Below, one piece after another: positions 11,951 through 22,873 of a stretch of DNA of 64,000 bases. The notes beneath the pieces were generated by a model, which was not told where the DNA came from, searched no databases, and worked only from the letters and a program-made list of their open reading frames with translations. The DNA comes from Nicotiana tabacum (taxonomy: Eukaryota; Streptophyta; Magnoliopsida; Solanales; Solanaceae), in the NCBI RefSeq assembly GCF_000715075.1, contig NC_134096.1, positions 40,435,804 to 40,499,803 of the forward strand. Direction: 5' to 3'. Each line of letters opens with the position of its first letter. Positions within the stretch are counted from its first letter, which is position 1. A program made the position numbers and the translations under genes.

Positions 11951-12290
11951 AGCATAGGGTACACAATTCCATAGTCTTATTTTCCAACATAGGGTCTCCA
12001 CTCCCTAGTTGATTTTATTTTAGACATAGGGTCTCCACTCCCTAATCTCCTTTTCCAACATAGGGTCTCCACTCCCTAGTTGGTTTTTATTTTAGTTATA
12101 GGGTCTCCACTCCCTAGTCTCCTATTCCAACATAGAGTCTCCACTCCCTAGTTGATTTTTATTTTAGACATAGGGTCTCCACTCCCTAGTCTTCTTTTCC
12201 AACATAGAGTCTCCACTTCCTAATTGATTTTATTTTAGACATAGGGTCCCCACTCCCTAGTCTCTTTCCCAACATAAGGTAGACCAATCC
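11951..12290 (+). repeat. ~66-bp tandem repeat, unit 1
   Basis: About five copies alternate ACATAGGGTCTCCACTCCCT with two spacers, TTGATTTTATTTTAG and CTCCTTTTCC. The equivalent array in unit 2 is at 30130-30455. Confidence 0.8.
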
Positions 12291-13119
12291 TTAGTTGAGA
12301 TATCTTTTTGTTTATAAAGGAACACCATCCAAAAAAAATAAAAACAACAAAAAATAAAAAACCAAAAATATCCTTATGATCTCTTCGGGGTACACCATTC
12401 CCGACCTTTTATTGCTTTCAATAAAGAAGTAGTTTAGAATTTTGTTACAATAACTCACGAAATTTTTCTAGTGCAAACTGGGGCAGAAAAATTTCGTTCG
12501 TTTGTTTGTTTTGGTGTCTGAGCAGGTTTTACCTCAAGGCACAAAGTTCGAGATGACCAAAAGAAGTCTCAATCTAGAAAAAAGAAAAGAAATAAAAGAA
12601 GTGAATCCAAAATGTAAGAAGTAGATGAAAGGATGTGGACTGCTCAAGACATGACTGAAGTCACGAGCATTGCATTTTCTGTTTTGATCAGAAAAAGCCG
12701 TATAAGAATGGACTAGCACCTGCAACTAGCAAGCATCAAGGTTCAGATCAAAATTTGCATGAAGAACCAGCCAAGACTCAAGATCAAGTTTCAGAAGACT
12801 TAGAGATAGGAACCTTGTAACTCATAGCTGATAGGCTTGTTTAGTTTCTTTTTATTTTAATTTTGGTGTAATAAGGAGCTCACCAAGCAGTAACAGCAGC
12901 AACAACAGTGAAATCACAGCTTTTCCGGTAGTCCCAGCTACCAAAACCTCCAGAACTACACATACTTGATTCCTTTATAGCCAAGGATATTTAGGCAACC
13001 TCTGAAGCGAGGTTTGGTCAAACATTTTCAAAACGCATCCGAATGGAGTGTCAAACGGGCAAAAATTGCTCGTAATTGCTCACTTTATCTTTGCCCGAAA
13101 ACTCTTCGTGTTTCCGAGC
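12291..13119 (+). other. 3' untranslated-like end of Ogre-like internal region, unit 1
   Basis: No coding signal. It includes the phrase TGCAAACTGGGGCAGAAAAA near 12473 and leads to the polypurine tract. The 63-codon frame at 12534-12725 on the minus strand is chance. Confidence 0.55.
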
Positions 13120-13132
13120 AAAGAGGGGCAGC
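13120..13132 (+). other. Polypurine tract before LTR2
   Basis: AAAGAGGGGCAGC lies immediately upstream of LTR2, the expected place for plus-strand priming. The equivalent before LTR3 (about 31290-31303) has decayed to AAATAGGAGCTGC. Confidence 0.65.
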
Positions 13133-13134
13133 TG

Positions 13135-15435
13135 TGTGTACCTAATTTTTGCCGTGATACAAATCACTCCTAAAAATATTCCAAAATAGTTTATAGTTGT
13201 TCATGCATATTTAGAGTTGTTTAAAAATCATAGAAAATCATAAAAATATTTAAATCTTAATTTTATAGCATTTTAGATTTTAAATTACATTTTTAGGATT
13301 TAATTACATTGTTAAATGCATTATTTAAATATCTAAAAAACCAAAAAAATACATTCTTAGGTTAGTTAATTAATTAGGTCATTAGTCAATTAGTGAGTAA
13401 AATATATATAATAGTTTAGCCACACAAATTGGTTTTAATTAAAATTTGAGTCTAGAATGACTAATTTTGTAATTGTTTCAAGCCCATCCCTTTAGAAGCC
13501 CAATCCATCTGGCCTGACCCATACTCTTCTCTTAAACCCCCCTATCTCTCCACTCTATCAGGGGACCCTAATTTCACTCATCTACTCTCCAGAGGACAGA
13601 GAAAAAGATCAGATCCCCTCCCATGGGCAAAAAACCTGGCCGACCAATTCATCTTCTCCAAAAAGTAGAACAGACCTTCTTCCCCTTTGAGAACCAAAAA
13701 CCTTGCTGCTCACTCTCATTCGTTCACTCACATTTTTTAGCACACACACACAAAGAATTCTCTAAAAAAATCCAAATTCATTTTCTCACTTTGGCACTGA
13801 CTCACACACGCGATAGCTAAAAGATCTGGAATTCAGAGGAAAAAAATCTGAATTTGAAACATAACAAAAATTTAAAAAAAAAAAGAAAACATAAAAAAGG
13901 GGGGGGGGGGGGGACATTGTTAGTATTGCTCCATTTCTACTATTCTGGCCATTCTAGGACTCTTTTTTGTTGCTTTCAAGTATTTTCTCGGATTCGAAGG
14001 GTGAACAAAATTTTCAGAGCTGTGATTGTTGACTTTTCTGCTGGGTTCCACTTCTTAATTTCAGACCTTCGTTTGGTTTATCTAGCTGATTTTTCCACGT
14101 TTAGGTATGTTTTTTTTTTACATTTTGTAACAACCTAGTTTGAGTCAATAAAAATGCAAATATGGTATTTAATTATCCTATACTGCGTTTAATCTATTTA
14201 GTTTGTTATGGGTATACATGATTTCCTGTTAAGTGCGTTGATGTGGATTTACTAGAATGTGTAGAACATTTCTATTTAGCCTATTCCTATACATTTAAGA
14301 ATCATGTTTAAGTGTAATGAATACATATTTTTGGTTTTATTTTGGCCAGATTTGTAATACTATTATGACTTACATTAAATTATATATGTAATAAGCTCAT
14401 TTAAATTTAGAACGTCATTTCATTCTTGTTAGTCTATTGACCTGTCCATGGTATGTTGAATGCTCGAATCACTTTCTGTTTAATTTAGGATCGTTTGCTT
14501 AAACTCTTAAATTTGAATCTTCAATTTTGCTTCATCTTGTGCTAGTTCATGTCAAGCTTGAACTAAAACGTGACCACATTACTATGGTTGTGTATATTCT
14601 GATTTATTCTCTGTTTTGACATGTTGCCATTTTTATATTTTGGGATATTCAGCATGTGTTGTTAGAAAATGTCTTAAATATTTATGTTTGATTTCTTCTT
14701 TTATTTGTTAAATGAAAAACGCAAGACAAAAACAATTACAGAAGTCAGATATTAGTTTGTAGGTCTGGAAAAGGCCCAATAAATTTCGCGACTGTGGACC
14801 TTCAAATAACCACAAATTTTAGAAAAATATTTAAATTAATGAACACCGTAGATTGCTTTAGGCGCGATTAATAAATCATCGTGGCCATGGATACGGTTCC
14901 CGTGGCATGGTCACGATACGTAAATCCCAATTCGAGTGTGCGTTTCACGTGACTCGACCAGAACTTCAAATAATAAATGAAATAAACATGTTGTGAATCA
15001 CGGGTGCATTTCACATGGCGTGATTTGTGATGTGTACAAAAATAACGGGTGCGCGACATCGCGACTTGTTCGAATAAATTCCATAAATATTAAAAGCGGT
15101 ATAAAAGATAAAATGCGCAATAGGTTTCAAATATGTATTAAATCAGATAATTAGGGCAATTATTAACAATTGAGCGACCGTGCTAAAACCACGGAACCCG
15201 GAAATTCCTAACACCTTCTCCCGAGTTAACAGAATTTCTTACCCGGTCTTCTGTGTTCGCAGACCGCAAAAATAAAGTCATTTTCTTCGATTTGGGATTT
15301 AAAATAAACCGGTGACTTGGGACACCATAAATTATTCCAAGTGGCGATTATGATTATATAAATAATCTCATTTCGATTAATGTCACTTTAATTGGAAAAA
15401 CTCCCTATCCCCCTCGGGAAAAAGGAGGTGTGACA
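13135..15435 (+). repeat. LTR2 of the Ogre-like array (2301 bp), shared by both units
   Basis: It starts TGTGTACC and ends GTGTGACA, and serves as right LTR of unit 1 and left LTR of unit 2. By eye its first ~700 bp share many variants with LTR3 against LTR1 (for example TATTCCA for TATTTTA, and CCATCTGGCCTG for CACCTAACCTA). From about 13920 its variants are those of LTR1. It carries a 15-G run at 13899-13913 that LTR1 and LTR3 lack. The 94-codon open frame at 13854-14138 is LTR sequence. Confidence 0.8.
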
Positions 15436-15439
15436 GCTC

Positions 15440-15457
15440 TGGCGACTCTGCTGGGGA
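15440..15457 (+). other. Primer-binding site, Ogre/Tat type (unit 2)
   Basis: TGGCGACTCTGCTGGGGA follows LTR2 after GCTC. Its reverse complement is TCCCCAGCAGAGTCGCCA, with a CCA end. This copy has the C expected at position 12. Confidence 0.7.
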
Positions 15458-18400
15458 AACGAACCCAGAACTTATGGTTCAGGGTTCAGAATTCGAGGTT
15501 AGAATAACTGTTATACTTGGATTTTGTTTATTATTTGATGTTTTACGTGTTTGAGCCTAATGTGCTAAATGCCAATTTTTACCGCTTTAATATTGCTTGA
15601 ACTGTATATAAAATTATTACGAAACCCTTCTTCTCTCTGAGTCTTCTAAATCTTCTGGGAAGTGCACGCTGGCGTGACTTCTTTTCTGTTAGTGTCATAC
15701 CCTAATTTAGAAGAGGATTAGATCAGTTACAAAGCCGGATGGCCTTTTGGTTCCCGGTACATTGCCCCTCCTCGGCTCGAGTTGTCTGCTCGGGTAAGCC
15801 AGGTCTAGAACAACATATCCCATGATTCAAACCTAGAATAACATAGTCTCATGATGGATCCCTAGTAGGAACGTTTGTTTGTTTCACGTGCATTTGACTT
15901 TGGGGACTCAACACAGGGGTTGGGTCCGTCTAGGACAGGTGTACCCAAATTAAAGACCATCCTGATGCATTTTTACGTGCTACTTGTGTATTTATTTATT
16001 TCGGCTTGCATGTTGACTGGCTTCTAGAATAGGGAAAGAAAATCAAGAAAATAGGAGAGAGAAAATTTATTCGGTTCCTGAAAATCCCGGTATTTGAAAA
16101 AAAAAAGAAAAAAAAGATCCTGAAACTCTGCCGAATTTTTAGAAAGTTGTCACAAATTAGTCCAAATTTTCAAAAAATGACATTTTCCCCCGGTCATGAA
16201 AAACTGACCGAACTACGCGGGTCTAATTCTCACCGGATATGAGATACGTAGGCAAACCTCATCGGTTTCGGCCCACAATTTTCAAAAAATCCAAAAATAA
16301 TTGTTCCTTTACTTCCTTCTTTAGAAAGTCTTTCTTTTAGACCCATACCTTAAAAAAATTACAAAAATATTTTCCTTTTAATTTCTTCTCAAAATCCAAA
16401 AATATTTTCATTCTTCTTTCGAAAAGTGAAAAGAAAATTCAAGTTTAAAAAATATTTCCTTTCTTCTTTAGAAGTTTTTTCTTTCGAAATTCCAGGAAAA
16501 AAAAAGTCAAAATTCAAAAAAATAATATTTTCTTTCTTCTTTAGAAGTCTTTCTTTTCAAAAATTCTTAAATATAAAAAAAATAAATTAAATTCCAAAAA
16601 TATTTTCTTTCTTCTTTATAAGTCTTTCTTTCGGAAATTAAAAAAAAATTAAAATCAAAATCCACGAAGTTAGTTTATTTATTTTATTTCTGATCTTCCC
16701 AAACTACGCAAGATCTGATTCATGTCCCCACATAATTCGTAGGCAGCCCACATCAGGTTCAATCGAATGATTTTGAAAAAAAAGAAAAAAAAAGGAGTGA
16801 CAAAAGAAAAAAAAAAGAAAATAAAAAAAGAGTGTTCATTCTAACATGCTTGTTATTTTGAAATAAAATTTGGTTAAAGGTGGTCGGTTTGCTGGTTTGC
16901 AATGGCGAGTTTAGGATCCCTCAAAAATAAAAGCATCCTCTCAACCGAAGGAACAAGAACCACTATTGTTGATCCAACTAAGGTCACGAAAAGGCAAGTA
17001 GACAAGTTGGTGATTAAAAATGAAGGCAAATGTTGGTTGACTTCTACCAGTTTTGAGCAACAGGACATGATCTGCTTGGATGATGTGTGATGATAGGGAG
17101 ACATGAAAATCCGTCCAAGTCATTTGGCAAATTAGTTACTGTGAAATTTCCTATGCCGTCAGCACTAAAATTCGATAGCCAATATGAGGAGCGGTTTGAT
17201 CAAAAGTCAAAATTTGAGTGCTGAATGCATAGCCATAAAAATGGTTGAATGTCGATGTGCAAGTCCGGGCTAATATGCCGCTTGGTAACTGAAAAGTCAC
17301 TCCTCTTTAGCCAGGGAGGAGTCTTGGTAGCTTATTTTGTTATCATTTCTATTATCCGGATTATCCAGGGTTGTAACCCAGATTTTAGTTTGTTTGTCTT
17401 ATTGTCAAATCCTTTCATCCTTTATTTAATGAAATACATCTTGTCCCTTTGTGTCATTCTGTCCCTTTGTGTTATTCTATGCTTAATTCTTTCGCCGCTA
17501 GTTTTAGTGACATGACATGCATGCGGAATTTTTGGCCAGATCCTAAAAAACTGATTTAGTCTTGAATTGGATAACTGAGAAAAAGACACATTTGAGGATG
17601 AATAAAGAGTCGAAACACTTTGGAATTAAGCCCGAGCAAAATTCATGTGGAACTAGAATAGTCATACCCATGGATGTTAATGATCTTTGCCTTCAAATTA
17701 TTGTGAAGGTCGGGTTTGAGGAGGAATCAATCGAAGTTTGTTGGAATGTTTGACATTAATGGATAGAAAGTGTCTTTCGATCTCGACACACCAAGAAGAT
17801 AGACATGTTCATCAATGCTATGATCGCGAAAAGATAATATGTTTTAGCCTGTGTTATTTTCTGCTATCCAAACACTTTATATCCTTCGCTATCCCTTTTG
17901 AGCCTGTGTTATTTTCTTTGACCACCCTCTTTTGGAATCAAGTTTAGAGTTAAAAGTTAAAAAAAATATCCATGCCCCTAGAGTACAAACTGGGGCAACT
18001 CTTAGAAAGTTCAAGGGAAAAAACAAACAGCCAAATGTCCATGTCCCCAGAGAATAAAATTTGGGGCAACTTGTTTTGAAAAGAAAAAAAAGAGAGAAAA
18101 AGAAAAAGAAGAAAAAGACAGAGAAACAAAGAAAAAATATTTAGGTCAAATGTTTGAACTACGTTTGACCTGATTCCTTTTCAAAAAAATATACGTAGGC
18201 AGCCTTACACGGTTCGGTCCAACCAAATAAGAATTCAAAAAAATAAAATCCAAAAAAATCCCCAGTATCTGAAACTGGGACCAAGATTTTATTTCACTTT
18301 TGAATGAGTCGATTCCAAGAGTTGTAAATCTACAACCCCGTCATTTTGAGTCTACTTTGAGCCTTATGCCGTCCTTTCTTTCCAACCCTATCCAAAAACC

Positions 18401-19574
18401 TTCCAAATAAAGTCCTCCTAATATGCCTTCAAGAATTCCAAGAGACGCATGCAATGAGCAACAATTATCACGCGACATAGAACACTGTCAAGTTGCTCAC
18501 AAAAGAAAACAAAAAAAAGGAAAGAAAAATAAAAAAAATGAGATAGTCTTATTAGTGAAAACCTCACGGGCACTGTAAGGCGACGGTAAGTAGAGAAAAT
18601 AAATGAGAGAGGCTTGTTGGTGAAAATCCCTCGGGGCACCACTAGTCGAAGGTGAGTCGTGAGTCTAGTGCAAATATTTGGCACAAAGATGCTCGGTTTG
18701 AAAGCTCGAAGGAATGACAAGAGTAAAGGTTAGATTGATTTGAAAGATCAGGCCGCTAAGTCCAAAATGTATGTCGTGATCATTAATGCTAGCTGCCCTA
18801 AAAAAACAAAACTTCCTTCTTTCCTTCTCGACAAGGGAATTTCCTGTTAATATTGTTTCTTCGCATCATTTATATCATTTTTCTCTGATTCAGTCTTTGT
18901 CAAAACAAGCAAGAAAAGATATCAAAATTTGCTACCAGCTTTTCAGTTGCACAATGTAAATTTGACCAGTACACTCAGTTGTTACAATCAACATGCCTTG
19001 AGGATTCATGCAAAAGCTCCCCCCAAAAGACTCTTGTCAGCCTACTTGGCGCAAACAAAGATAGCTTGTGATTATCTCTGACAGACAAATTGCTCAAAAA
19101 GCAGGAAGTCATTCAAGATATCAGAAAAGGTCACCTACGGAAAGATCTCCAGTTCGGATAAGGCTGATTGAGCCACAAAACGCCAATGGCAGTGGGAGCG
19201 AAACAATTAGGAAAGATATAGAAAGTAAAGGTCCCTTGAAAGCAACAATAGAGTCTCCCAGCAGTGCAGCCAACTACCAAAGCAGTCGGTCTTCTAAAAG
19301 AGAATGGACACAAAGCCAAGTTGCCAAAGACATCAAGGCCACAAACCGATCACCACTTTCAAAACTGACAAAATTTTCTTTGTTTGAAACAGGAACAAAG
19401 CAGTGCAAGGATAGTGGTTCAAAAAAAAAAAAATATATATGATGAAAAAAAATAGAAGAAAAAAAAAGAGAAAAGAAAAGAAGAGAAGAGCCGACAAAGG
19501 GAAGTTTCTCAAATCTTTGCCTTTATTTGTTTTGCTAGTGTGCATAAAACCTTGCCATTCCTCTTCACATTTTT
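15458..19574 (+). other. Ogre-like internal region, unit 2, non-coding part
   Basis: This is the second copy of 3237-7392, with the same order of AT-rich tract (about 16280-16650), short frames, purine-rich runs and ACTGGGGCAA phrases. A 124-codon frame at 19068-19442 is closed in unit 1 by a one-base insertion (AAGGAAAAG against CGGAAAG near 6960), so it is not a conserved gene. Confidence 0.6.
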
Positions 19575-19959
19575 CCTCCTAGGGTAATACATTCTAGTCT
19601 GATGGATTTTCTCCAAATAAAAATCTTAGTCTGATGAATCTTTCTCTTAAGATAAGAAAACCTATTCTGATGAATCTTTCTCCTAGGATAAACGCCCTAG
19701 CCTGATGAACTTTCTCCTAGGATCGAGGTCTTAGTCTGATGAATATTTCTCCTAAGATAAGAAAACCTATTCTGATGAATTTTCTTCTAGGATAGAAATC
19801 TTAGTCTGATGAATCTTTCTCCTAAGATAACAAAAAAAAATAAAAATAAAAAACCTAGTCTAATGAGTCTTTCTCCTAGGATGAAAATCTTAGTCTGATG
19901 AATCTTTCTCCTAAGATAATAAATAAATTTAAAAAAAAACTTAGTCTGATGAATCTTTC
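19575..19959 (+). repeat. Minisatellite (~35 bp), unit 2, left arm
   Basis: Same monomers as 7393-7693, ending GAATCTTTC at the solo LTR. Confidence 0.85.
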
Positions 19960-22669
19960 TGTAATGACTCGGTCGGTCGTTTTGAGAATTAGAGCCCCGA
20001 TCCCCTAATATCTGTTTTCCCCACATTTATTTTTGCTTTTGGGATTTGCAGGACTGATTGGTTATGGAATTCGAGGAGTTTTGGGACACTTAGTCCCTAG
20101 TTATGAGTTTAAACCTAAAAAATTGGACCATAGTCAGAACTGTATGAAGACGGATCCAGAATGGAATTTCGTCGACTCCGTTAGCTCCGTTGAGTGATCT
20201 TGAGCTTAGGAGCACATCCGGAATGTGTTTTGGAGGTCTTTAGTAGATTTAGGCTTAAATTGGCGAAAGTTAGTTTTTCGGTGATTTCGGCCGATAGTGA
20301 AAATTTTGATATGGAGCTCGGAATGGAATTCCGAAAGTGGCTGTAGGGTCGTAGTGTCATTTGTGACCTGTGCGTAAAATTTGAGGTCATTCGGACTACA
20401 TTTGTTGTGGTTCGACATCTTTTGTAGAATTTGGAAAATTCTAAATTCTTAGGCTTGAATCCGTGCTTAATTCATGATTTTGGTATTGTTCGATGTAGTT
20501 TTAAGGCTCGACTAAGTTCGTATGGTGTTATAGGATTGGTTGGTAGGTTTGGTGGAGGTCCCAGGGGCCTCGGGTGTGTTTCAGATGCTTAACAAAATGA
20601 AATTGGACTTGGGAAAATCTGGTGCCTTTGCTGGTTTTGGTGTTTCGCACCTGCGGAAGGGAGGCCGCAGGTGCGAGAGCCGCTGGTGTGGAGGGAGTGC
20701 GCCGATGCGGAACTGGTGGGGCTGGTGATGGAGCGCAGGTGCGCAAGTTTGACCACACCTGCGAGCTCGTAGGTGCGCATGGGAAGCTCGCAAATGCAGA
20801 AATGGGTTTGTCAAGCTGGGCTCGCAGGTGCGGCTAGTTGTCCGTAGAAGCGGAACCGCAGATGCGGCCCAGGGGTCGCAGGTGCGGACCCAGACCAAGT
20901 AAGTGGACTTCGCACCTGCGATAGGTTTGTCCGCAGGTGGGGTCTTAGGTTCGCAGGTGCGGAAATCGCTGGGTTGAAGAGGCAGATTCGAGGGTTTCAT
21001 TCCTCTTTTTTTACCAATTCGAATTTTAGCTCGGGAGAAGGCAATTTTGCAAGGGTTTTGAAGAGGAAATCATTGGGTAACAATTCTTAACTCTAATTCG
21101 TGTATATTACATTAATCTATTATTGTTTTTCTCGTCTAATTAAGGAATTTGAGGGTAGAAGTTTTGAAATGGGGGAAAGGTTCCCCAATTGAAAATCTGA
21201 GATTTGAATGGGAATTTGACGTCGGATTTAGATAATTTTTGCTCCAGTGAACTCGTGAGTGAACGAGTGTTCATAATTTGTAATTTTTACCCGATTCCGA
21301 GACGTGGTCCAGGGGAGACCTTTTGGGCGATTTTCCTAATTTCACGCTTTAGCTTCGAATTAATTAGTTAAATTTGTTACATGTAGTTATCTTTATATTA
21401 TGCAATTAATTTGAATAGATTCAGGCCATTTGGAGTCGGATACTCGTGGCAAGAACGTGATATCGAGTTGATTTGAGCGATTCGAGGTAAGTGGCTTGCC
21501 TAACCTTGTGTTGGGGACTTTCCCCTTAAGATGTTGATATTAATTGATGTGTGGGCGCCATGTACGTGAAGTGACGAGTACGTACACGGGCTATTATTGC
21601 AAAAATCCCTTTTTTCCTTTCGAAACCATAAACTGTTTTCCCTTATTAAATTGCACTGATACATTTAATTGTTTAGCTTAGATTAGAGAAGCATGCTTAC
21701 GTGTTTTAACTGCCTATTTGACATTCTGTGCGCCATGCCTAGTTAAGTCCCTATTTTCCTTATCTGTGTTTAGTGTAAACTATATAACTCGATGCCATAC
21801 CTATCATTTCATCTTGCGTTGCATATTTAAATTGGGGCTACAGACATATTCTGGGAGATCCCCCTGTCTTGCATATTTAAATTGGGACTAAGGACGTATT
21901 CCGGGAGATCCCCATGTCTCACATATTTATTTTGGGACTACGGACGTATTCCGGGAGATCCCCCAGTACTGTATATTTACTTTGGGACTACGGGCATATT
22001 CCGAGAGACCCCATGTACTGCATATTCATTCAGAACTACGGGACGGTATCCCAGGAGATTCTACATTGTGTTTTACCTTGTTCTAAGCCGAGGGCTCCCT
22101 TAACTATTAAATTTTCGATAATTTCTTTTACTGTGTTACCATAAACTTTACATATATCTTTTACTGTTTAAGTTATTATATTTACTCCGGTAGGGCCTTG
22201 ACCTGACCTCGTCACTACTCGACCGAGGTTAGGCTTGGCACTTACTGGGTACCATTGTGGTGTACTTATGCCCTTTTCTACACGTGTTTTCGTATGCAGA
22301 TCCAGGTGCGAGCTATCAGCCTCAGGGTTAGTGCGTGCTGCTGATTCTAGGAGACTTCAAGGTACTTCTGCTTGCGTCCGCAGATCCTCGGAGTCCCCTT
22401 CTACTCCCTCGCTTAGAGATTTTCCTTATTATCTTAAGACTTTTGTATAGAGTTACATAGATTATAGCAGCTTGTGACTTAGTGATATTCCGGGTCTTGA
22501 GAAATTATTTTGTATATGCCGAGTGGTACTACTTTTGGTTATTCACAATATGCTGTTTATCTTTAAAATATTGTGTTTTCTTTACATATTTCGTAATATT
22601 ATGCTTACCTAGTCGTAAATACTAGGTGCCGTCACGACACCTTACGGAGGGTTAATTTGGGTCGTGACA
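19960..22669 (+). mobile_element. Solo LTR of a Tekay-type Ty3 element (2710 bp), copy A2
   Basis: It is the duplicate of A1, starting TGTAATGACTCGG and ending GGGTCGTGACA, flanked by the same CTTTC at 19955-19959 and 22670-22674 and in the same monomer context. Identical position and target duplication in both units mean one insertion, copied with the unit. The GCAGGTGCG block (20640-20960) and ~55-bp repeat (21820-22060) are retained. The first ~130 bp differ from A1 at roughly a dozen sites. Confidence 0.85.
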
Positions 22670-22873
22670 CTTTCTCCTAGGATAGAAATCTTAGTCTGAT
22701 GAATATTTTTCCTAAGATAACAAAGAAAAAAAGACCTAGTCTGATGAACTTTCTCCTAGTCTGATGAATTTTCTCCTAAAATAAGAAAACCTAATCTATT
22801 GAATTTTCTCCTAGGATAGAAATCTTAGTATGATGAATCATTCTCCTAAGATAAGATATCTAGTCTGATGAAT
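22670..22873 (+). repeat. Minisatellite (~35 bp), unit 2, middle arm
   Basis: About 200 bp of the array lie between solo LTR A2 and element B, ending TGATGAAT at B's insertion point. Confidence 0.85.

Noticed and set aside
13854..14138. 94-codon frame also present at 1690-1911 and 32014-32277
   Set aside because: It lies wholly within the LTR, and the shared reading reflects recent duplication. It is not a recognisable protein.
19068..19442. 124-codon frame in unit 2
   Set aside because: The unit 1 counterpart is shifted by one base near 6960 and closes quickly. The sequence is part of a non-coding internal region.
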